Below are positions 56,854 to 64,000 of a stretch of 64,000 bases of DNA, piece after piece. A program made the position numbers and the translations under genes. The stretch is from an uncultured Luminiphilus sp. Lineage in GTDB: Bacteria > Pseudomonadota > Gammaproteobacteria > Pseudomonadales > Halieaceae. Position 1 is the stretch's first letter; the number at the start of each line of letters is the position of its first letter. The notes beneath the pieces were generated by a model. That model was not told where the DNA came from. It searched no databases and was given only the letters and a program-made list of their open reading frames with translations. The DNA lies in assembly GCA_943840615.1 (NCBI GenBank), contig CALSVI010000004.1, forward strand, positions 1 through 64,000, in the 5' to 3' direction.

Positions 56854-56869
56854 TGTACAGTAGTGTAAA
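56854..56869. promoter_or_regulatory. Operator-like site (reverse TTTACA-CTAC-TGTACA)
   Basis: Recurrent motif upstream of the P450/NTF2/flavoprotein run. Confidence 0.6.
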
Positions 56870-56984
56870 GTTAGATGACGCTGACTGCGCTGGTGCCGAG
56901 GCTCTACTGGCGGGACTCGTTTGAGGGTCGGGGTAGGTTTTCAGTGGGTGGAGAGCGAATTGTGCTGCTGATGGGTGAGTTTCA

Positions 56985-57512
56985 TTACTGACCCGATGGA
57001 TGGAAAGGGCAGGTCTCCTCCTTCTCAACCAGGTCGTAGGCAAACATGAACTTGGCGACCCCTGCCAGAATGCCGCCCACCAAACCCAGCTCCAGTATTT
57101 CAGCGTCGCTGAAGTGCTGGGCAAGCTCCCGGTACAGAGCCGGATTCAGTGTGCCCTCGGGCTGCGTGAGAGCCAGCTGCTCTCCCAGCGCCAGCACTGC
57201 TCTCTCGGCATCAGTGAAGGGGCCGTTCTCAGGGTCATCAAACGCGTCAATCTGTTCTTCAGTAAGCCCAGCTGCCAGTGCGTCTTGACGATTGCCCTGA
57301 TTGCAGAAGCGGCAACCGTGAAGTGTCGAAAGCTTGAGTCTGAGAAGCTCTTTGTAGGGTTGTGCCACCTGACCACCACGAAAAACTTCGCCGTAAAAAG
57401 AGCCAACATACCAACGGTAAAGCTCAGGGTGATTGGCGAACACCTCAAAGAAGGTGGCGTCGCCGCGCAGCGCCATCGAGGCCTCCCACGCCGAGGCGAT
57501 GTCCTCGGGCAT
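56985..57512 (-). CDS. Carboxymuconolactone decarboxylase/AhpD-like protein
   Basis: EVFRGGQVAQPYKELLRLKLSTLHGCRFCNQGN (CxxC) helix. Confidence 0.85.
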   Translation of the reverse strand: MPEDIASAWEASMALRGDATFFEVFANHPELYRWYVGSFYGEVFRGGQVAQPYKELLRLKLSTLHGCRFCNQGNRQDALAAGLTEEQIDAFDDPENGPFTDAERAVLALGEQLALTQPEGTLNPALYRELAQHFSDAEILELGLVGGILAGVAKFMFAYDLVEKEETCPFHPSGQ

Positions 57513-57560
57513 GTCAGCGCATCAACTCGATTCAGGGGGGGCTCTGGTTTCATGCCTTGG

Positions 57561-58832
57561 TCAGACCATGGCCTTCAACTGTTCGTCCCGGTAGCGACCC
57601 AGTAACAGCAGCGCCAGCGAGCAGACGATAAAGCCCCACATCGAATAGGTGAGTGCCTGATCATAGGAGCCGGTGTTGCTGTAGACCCAGCCAAAGGCTG
57701 CCGGACCAAAGCCGGCCCCGAGTCCAAAGAGCGCATAAAGGGCGCCATAGATGCGCGAATAGCTTTTGACACCAAAGTAGCGTGAGACCAGATACGCCAG
57801 CAGGTCATACTCTACGCCGGCGGCTACCCCAAGGAGCACAATGGCGATCACCATCTGGCTGTAACTCGTATCGACCCCGGCAAACATCATCATGGAGATT
57901 GCGGGCAGGATCATCAGGGCGCAGGCAATGGCGGGCGCCCAGATAAAGTCGAGTAAATAGCCTGCAATCAGTCGCCCCGCGTAGACCGAGTAGCCTAGAA
58001 AGCTCGCGAGAATAACGGCGTCCCCACGATCAAAACCTTTGGAGCCCAGCATGGTCTCTAAATTGGGAATGGGACCGCCAATCGCGAATGAGAGGGGCAG
58101 GAAAATCGCGCCCAGCAGCCATAGCCGCCAGTCTCGGAGTGCTTGCAGGAAGGTAAAGCCATACTGTGCCATGGTATTGCCGGTCTCGCGGTTCAAGATG
58201 GCAAGGCCTTCGGCCCGTTTGGCAACTTTGGGGTCATCCACATCGTGAAAGGCAAGTAGGGCAATGGGGAGCGCCACGATCAGTGGCAAAAAGCCGATGC
58301 CGACATAGGCCATGCGCCAGCCAACGCTATTGATCAGTTCTTCTGCGATCAACTTGGCCACCGCGCCACCGATACCCGTGCCGACCAGTGCAATACCCAG
58401 TGCAAGGCCGCGTTTCTCCTGAAACCAGCGAGAAATCGCCTTTGTGAAGGTAATGGGTAGTGTGCCGGCGCTGAGTGCAGAGAGTAGCCCCCACAGAAAC
58501 AGGTAGAGCGTTTGCGAACCGTTATTAAGAGCGAACAGCATCATGCCCAAGGAAAAGGTGACCATGGAAATGAGGGCCACTTTGCGAACGCCAAAGCGGT
58601 CCGATAGATACCCGGCCATGGGCGCACTGATGACGGTCACAACGCAAAAGGGGACGAGTCCAAACATGATTTGATCGATACCCCAGCCAAACTCCTCAGC
58701 GAGGGGCTGTGCGAAGACGCCAATGGTATAGAAGGGCAGGGGCGACATGCCCAGAGAAATGCCGAAAGTGGACGCCAGCACGACGGGCCAACCAAAACGG
58801 AATTCGCGAAACTGCGAGGTATCGAATGCCAT
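57561..58832 (-). CDS. MFS transporter
   Basis: Hydrophobic profile, GYLSDRFGVRKVALIS, paralogous to 16902-18152. Confidence 0.88.
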   Translation of the reverse strand: MAFDTSQFREFRFGWPVVLASTFGISLGMSPLPFYTIGVFAQPLAEEFGWGIDQIMFGLVPFCVVTVISAPMAGYLSDRFGVRKVALISMVTFSLGMMLFALNNGSQTLYLFLWGLLSALSAGTLPITFTKAISRWFQEKRGLALGIALVGTGIGGAVAKLIAEELINSVGWRMAYVGIGFLPLIVALPIALLAFHDVDDPKVAKRAEGLAILNRETGNTMAQYGFTFLQALRDWRLWLLGAIFLPLSFAIGGPIPNLETMLGSKGFDRGDAVILASFLGYSVYAGRLIAGYLLDFIWAPAIACALMILPAISMMMFAGVDTSYSQMVIAIVLLGVAAGVEYDLLAYLVSRYFGVKSYSRIYGALYALFGLGAGFGPAAFGWVYSNTGSYDQALTYSMWGFIVCSLALLLLGRYRDEQLKAMV

Positions 58833-59016
58833 GCTGTCTTACCGCCTGATTATTGTTGTATAGGCGCCCAGAGCGCTGTCACCCAGATGATACCTGCCGC
58901 ACGTTGATTGCCACTGCTCGTGTTGGTGATTGCGGATAAGGGCCCGTCGCGACTCTGGCCGCTGCGTGTGGAACTCGGGTTTGGTAAGGCCTCAAGGCGG
59001 GGATCGGCGCAATGCT

Positions 59017-60292
59017 TTAACCTAAAAGCCGTGTGACGGCCCGAGAGGTGGCCACTTTACCTTGATCAAAGTAGGCGTCGTGGTTTTCTTCGATGCTGTC
59101 GAGGTCGTAAAGATAATTGACCATCAGTCCGATGGATTGTTGCAGGCCTTTTTCGCTCAGATCTGCCGCCCAGTGGATGGCGTGCAGGCTAGCGCCGTTC
59201 CCCAGATGGAAGCGTGCCACGGGTCGAGGGCCAGATGCCGTGGGCGCGCTCTTGCACAAGATATTGTGCGCATAGCGCGAGGGTGGCTTCCCATCTAGCG
59301 TCGGTTGTGTCAGCGCCCTGCACCTTGGCCAGCGAACGCAGCTCGTGGATATCGATATCATCCTGTCTTTCTGCCAGCCACCGGCAGAAGCCAGGTACGG
59401 GTGAGAGCGTGACATAGCGTTTGGTTTGAGGGTAACGCTTGCCGACTTCCTCGACGACCTGTTTGATCAGAAAATTGCCGAACGATACGCCTGCCAGGCC
59501 CGGGTGGCAGTTACTGATCGAGTAAAAGACCACCGTATCCAGATCTCTTTCACGGGACGGCTCGGCCGTCTTGTCGATCAACGGCGCAATCGCATCGGGA
59601 ACACCCGCTGTCAGCGCAACCTCAACGAACACCAGCGGGTCGTCCGGCATCGCAGGGTGAAAAAAGGCGAAGCACATCCGATGCTCTTTAAGTCTTGACC
59701 GTAAGTCCTCCCAGCCCTGAATAGCATGCACTGACTCATACTGAATAATGCGTTCGAGCACCGCCGCTGGCGAGTTCCAGTCGATAGCTCTCAATTCCAG
59801 AAAGCCGCGATTAAACCAGGAAATAAATTGGTGCTTCAGATCAGAGTCGACTCGCTGTAGCTCAGGGTGCTCGGGTAGCAGGCTGAGCAAGCTGCCACGC
59901 ATTTTGACCAGCACCGCAGTGGCGTCGGGCGCCATATTCATTCGGCGGAAAAGCTTCACCCGGGGTGCTTCGACGGCTCTGGCGAGCGTGGCCAGCTGAT
60001 CAGGGCTAGGGTTGTCTTTATAGTGGCCTGCCGCGGTAACGATGGCATCGCTGTCTGCATCAAATTCCCGCGCCAATGCCTCGAAAAAAAGCAGCTGGTT
60101 AGCGACATCCAGCGCTTGATAATCGGCAATGACTTCGCAGGCCAGCGCGAGTCCCGAGGCTTCGCCCCGGTGATGAAGCAGTTGCTTGCACTTGGCTAAC
60201 AGATCTCCCGAGGGCGCTTGGGCAGTGGCCTGTCGCCTGCGTGCGAGAATACCGCGACCGGCATTGATTACCGAGCCTAATAAGCCGGCCAA
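59017..60292 (-). pseudogene. Malonyl-CoA decarboxylase with apparent frameshift near 59233
   Basis: FHPAMPDDPLVFVEVALT, FYSISNCHPGLAGVSFGNFLIKQV in frame 1; RPVARFHLGNGASLHAIHWAADLSEKGLQQSIGLMVNYLYDLDSIEENHDAY in the next frame. Confidence 0.8.
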
Positions 60293-60484
60293 TCCGGCCC
60301 GGACTGTTGTTGCCCTTCAATAGGGGGTTGAGCATCGGACGACATCAGAACACTTTCCCATACATTGATCGGCAATATATCGGATTCAAAGTTGTTTTGG
60401 GGAGTGAAGTCGGCCGGTAATCTATATTGAGCTGACGGTTACCTTAGTCCACTATCGGTCTAATTCCTTTGAGAGCGGCACCCT

Positions 60485-61638
60485 ATGGGTGGCAGTGAAC
60501 GCAAGATCCTCAGCGTCTACGGACGTGTGCTGGCGAATGACAACGCATTGTTTTGGTCCCTGCAGCTTTTTGGTTGGACCGGAATATCTCTGCTTACTTA
60601 CCTCAGTTTAAGCGTGCCGTATGATCAATATGAGTTGGCTTATCTAGCTCATAATATTTCTCAGTCTGTGGTGGGGCTCGTTATCTCGATTCCGCTGCGC
60701 CCGACGTTTCAAGCCGTGTGGAATTGGACGTTCCTGCCAAGAATGTTCGTTGTGCTGGGAGCGGCTATTGTTTCTGCCCTTGTCTGGGCGGCGCTGAGAC
60801 TGATTCTCTTTATGCTGATGACCGGCGAGAGCGGCCTGTGGCCAGACTTTGGTGGCTGGTTGTTCCCCTCAATGTTCGTGTTCTTTACTTGGGCTGCGCT
60901 TTATCATGGTATTAAGTATTACCAGTTGCTGCAGCGGGAGCGAGAGGTTCTTTTGCGGGTAGAGTCTCTGCAGAGGCAGGAAGCTTTGAAGCTGGCGCAG
61001 GCAGAGTCTGATGCGCGAAATGCGCAGCTGGCGTTGCTGCGCTATCAGTTGAACCCTCATTTTCTGTTCAACACACTCAACTCTGTTAACGCTCTCATCA
61101 ATAAGGTGAAGCCAATAAAGCGACAACGATGATCAACAAGCTCAGCGAATTTTTTCGCCAGTCACTCCGAGCTGAGCCCGAGACGGAGGTCACGGTATCA
61201 GAGGAGATCGCTATGACTGAGCTGTATCTCGATATTGAAAAGACACGCTTTGCTGATCGTTTGACGGTCGATATACAGGTCGCTGATACCGCCAAATTTC
61301 GGATGGTTCCTTCGATGATTTTGCAGCCTTTGGTAGAAAATTCTTTGAAGCACGCGATAGCGCTCTCCGAGAGCGGAGGGCACATTCGTATCGTGGCGTC
61401 GGAGTCCGAATCGGATTCTGGCGGATTGCTCCTCAAGGTTGAGGACAGCGGTCCGGAGGCGAGTGATCGAGGGATGCGGCAGGGCGCACCCGGGTCCTCA
61501 CTTGGCTTGGAGAACACAAAGGCGCGTCTAACAGCATTTTATGGTGATGCGGGCTGCTTGCGTATCGAGCAAGCCGATTTGGGCGGATACAGCGTTCTGG
61601 TCGAAATCCCGGCCCATGGCGCAGGGCGCTTGCAATGA
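60485..61638 (+). pseudogene. LytS/YehU-type sensor histidine kinase split by apparent 1-nt frameshift near 61105
   Basis: LRYQLNPHFLFNTLNSVNALINK (frame 1) continues as GEANKATTMINKLSEFFRQSLRAEPE... plus HATPase (frame 2). Confidence 0.8.
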
Positions 61639-62432
61639 CTAGGGGGTTAAACTCGCTAACGGTCATGTTGGCGGACGATGAGCCCCTTGCTAGGGATTAT
61701 CTGGAAGAGCTTCTCAAGGGAATGCCAGATATCGAAGTGGTGGGTAGCTTTAAAAATGGCGGAGAAATTCTAAAAGCTTGTCGAGCAGACCCACCAAAGC
61801 TCCTCATTCTGGATATTGAGATGCCAGGTCTCACCGGTTTCGACGTCGTGAAGAAGCTCCAGGCTGACGACATGCCCAGCATCATCTTTGCGACCGCTTA
61901 TGACAACTACGCCATCGATGCTTTTGACTTGAACGCTGTGGATTATTTGTTGAAGCCTTTCGACAGCGATCGCTTCGCCATTGCGATCGAGCGAGCAAGA
62001 ACGCAGCCTTTAGCTGACGCCTCGCTAAAAGGCCGACTGATCAGTGCCTCCAGACAGATCCAGAAAATTGCGGATGAGCCTTTCTCGCAAACTTCAGATC
62101 GCGTTGATGCTGGAAGACTCGCCGTGAGAGATGGTCGAGAGACCGAGCTGGTGGTGGTCAGCGATATTGATTGGGTTGACGCGGCGGGTGATTACATGTG
62201 CCTTCATGTTGGAGGTAAAACGCACATCATGCGCTCAACGATGAAGGAGTTGCTGGAGAAACTGCCTGCTGATGCCTTCGTTCGTATTCATCGGTCCACC
62301 ATCGTTAATATCCATCGGGTCACTAGTGTATCGAGCTTGAGTAAGGGTGAGTTTCGCCTGCAGCTTGGTACAGAGACATCGCTTAAAGTGAGCCGAAACT
62401 TCCGGAAAAGTATTGCGTCGCTGCTCAATTAG
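61635..62432 (+). CDS. LytTR-family response regulator
   Basis: Receiver LLILDIEMPGLTGFDVV, ATAYDNYAIDAFDLNAVDYLLKPF; LytTR VRIHRSTIVNIHRV. Confidence 0.95.
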   Translation: MTRGLNSLTVMLADDEPLARDYLEELLKGMPDIEVVGSFKNGGEILKACRADPPKLLILDIEMPGLTGFDVVKKLQADDMPSIIFATAYDNYAIDAFDLNAVDYLLKPFDSDRFAIAIERARTQPLADASLKGRLISASRQIQKIADEPFSQTSDRVDAGRLAVRDGRETELVVVSDIDWVDAAGDYMCLHVGGKTHIMRSTMKELLEKLPADAFVRIHRSTIVNIHRVTSVSSLSKGEFRLQLGTETSLKVSRNFRKSIASLLN

Positions 62433-62535
62433 TCCGTTTTATCGACTCCATCGACCACTTTGTCGAAACTCGCCGCACTGCCCCGATCGGCGGGGTACAG
62501 TTCACGCTACTAAAACGCTAATTAATAAAATTCAA

Positions 62536-64000
62536 ATGAGGGGCTTGGGTATGTTGCCATCTGATTTTTCTAAAAAACCGATTGCAGCGGGCTTGCTGGT
62601 TGCGTTGTATGGCGCCACCGCGCTGGCTCAGGATGCGGCGGTCGACGCCGGCGAGGCGCTACCGAGGAAGCGCTTGAAGAGGTTGTCGTAACCGGCATTC
62701 GTTACAGTATCAAACGTTCCATGGACCTCAAGCGGTCTGACGAAGGCGTCATGGACGCCATCACTGCCAAAGATATGGGTGCGTTTCCCGACACAAACCT
62801 TGCCGAATCGTTGCAGCGTATCACCGGCGTTTCGATTGAGCGCGAGCGTGGTGAAGGTAAGTATGTGACCGTTCGCGGGTTCGGCCCGGCGTTTAACTTG
62901 GTGCTGCTGAATGGTCGTCAAATGCCGACAACGGGCGGAGACAGTCGCTCTTTTGACTTTAGCAACCTCGCCAGTGAAGGCATTTCGTCTGTACAGGTGT
63001 TCAAAAGTGGCAAGGCAGACGTACCGACTGGCGGTATCGGCTCCACACTGAATATTACGACCACGCGTCCGCTGGAGGACCCTGGTTTCAAGGCCACAAT
63101 TGCCGTGTCAGGCATGCACGACACCTCGACAGAGGAGGGTGATGACTGGACGCCAGAGATTTCAGGCCTTATCTCAAATACGTTTGCTGACGACACCATT
63201 GGTATCGCGCTGAGTGTCATCAGGCAGGAGCGTAATAACGGGGCAGACACCGCATCCGTGGGCGGCTGGAGAAGCTTTGCCGGGGACGTAGACAACTGCT
63301 GGTGCAGCGCCCGCCCGTCTGAGTGGGGTGGAATACCCTATGATCCTGCCACGCAGGTAAATCGTCCCCTGACCTCCGACGAGGTGTACTCAGTTCCCCA
63401 GAATACGGGTTACGAGTTTGCTGAGTGGGATCGCGTGCGCACCAATGGGCAGCTCACGTTCCAGTGGCGGCCTGTCGAAAACTTAACGTTAACTGCCGAC
63501 TACACCTACTCTGAGGTGGAGCTGGAGAGAACTTACACCAACTACTCCGCGTGGTTTAACTTCGGTGGTCAGGAGACCGAGTGGGATGGCGCCATGAACG
63601 CCAGCCCTACCAAGTACGCTGAATACAATGGCGGCGGCGGGGACTTCGCCATGGGCGGCGGCTCTGACGCAACCAAGTCTGAGAATGAATCCGTTGGCAT
63701 TAATCTTGTTTGGGACGTGACCGATTCACTGAGCTTGTGGGCGGATTACCATGATTCGACCGCCGAGCAGGTGCCGGACAGCCCATTTGGCAGCAGTTCA
63801 TTGCTCTCCATCGCAGCGTTTAGCCGTGACAAAACCACGACGTACTTTGATCGCGGTGACTTGCCGGTCCTGTCTCTGGATTTGAGCAACCCACTTGATC
63901 CTAGCGACATGATCGTGACCGGAAGTGTTTTTGCGAACAACTACGCGCGCATGGAAATTGAGCAGGCGCGCTTTGGCGGTTCATTTGAGTTCTCGGATGC
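62536..64000 (+). pseudogene. TonB-dependent receptor (runs off window), apparent frameshift near 62657
   Basis: Signal peptide in frame of 62536; ATEEALEEVVVTGIRYSIKRSMDLKRSDEGVMDAITAKDMGAFPDTNLAESLQRITGV in the next frame, open to 64000. Confidence 0.8.

Noticed and set aside
61100-61110. Programmed -1 frameshift in the kinase
   Set aside because: No X-XXY-YYZ slippery heptamer or obvious stimulatory pseudoknot; single-base indel is more likely.
1-64000. CRISPR arrays, tRNA/rRNA genes, transposases, phage genes, toxin-antitoxin or classical defence genes
   Set aside because: Looked for by eye and in the ORF translations; none could be supported.

Overview
64 kb from what looks like a marine-type gammaproteobacterial chromosome (inferred from gene content only). 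It is dominated by a dense catabolic island: at least 3 acyl-CoA ligases, 3 aldehyde dehydrogenases, 5 acyl-CoA dehydrogenases (including two FadE28/FadE29-like pairs), 5 enoyl-CoA hydratases, a PaaH-like 3-hydroxyacyl-CoA dehydrogenase, 2 thiolases, an Ltp-like Cys-less thiolase homologue with MaoC and DUF35 partners, 4 SDRs, a CaiB-type CoA-transferase, a cytochrome P450 with a small ferredoxin, a divergent PQQ/haem dehydrogenase lipoprotein, 3 TAT-signal SpdH-like flavoproteins, 3 related cupins, several NTF2/SnoaL-like proteins, 2 MFS transporters and 2 TonB-dependent receptors. I saw no tRNA, rRNA, CRISPR array, transposase or phage gene. The strongest structural signals outside the genes are (i) a recurrent 16-bp palindrome TTTACA-N4-TGwnwA at ten intergenic promoter positions, including the promoter shared with the only TetR gene, which encodes a tandem double-TetR protein; and (ii) two copies of a second operator, TGTCA-N2-TGACA-like palindromes duplicated with exactly 22 bp centre-to-centre spacing around a TTATAG core. 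Together these suggest one island-wide regulon for an unidentified branched or alicyclic (terpenoid/steroid-side-chain-like) substrate. Several lesions are visible: apparent 1-nt frameshifts in a flavoprotein, malonyl-CoA decarboxylase, a LytS-type kinase and a TonB receptor; an SDR C-terminal remnant; and a TGA inside a cupin signal peptide. The frameshifts may be assembly errors.
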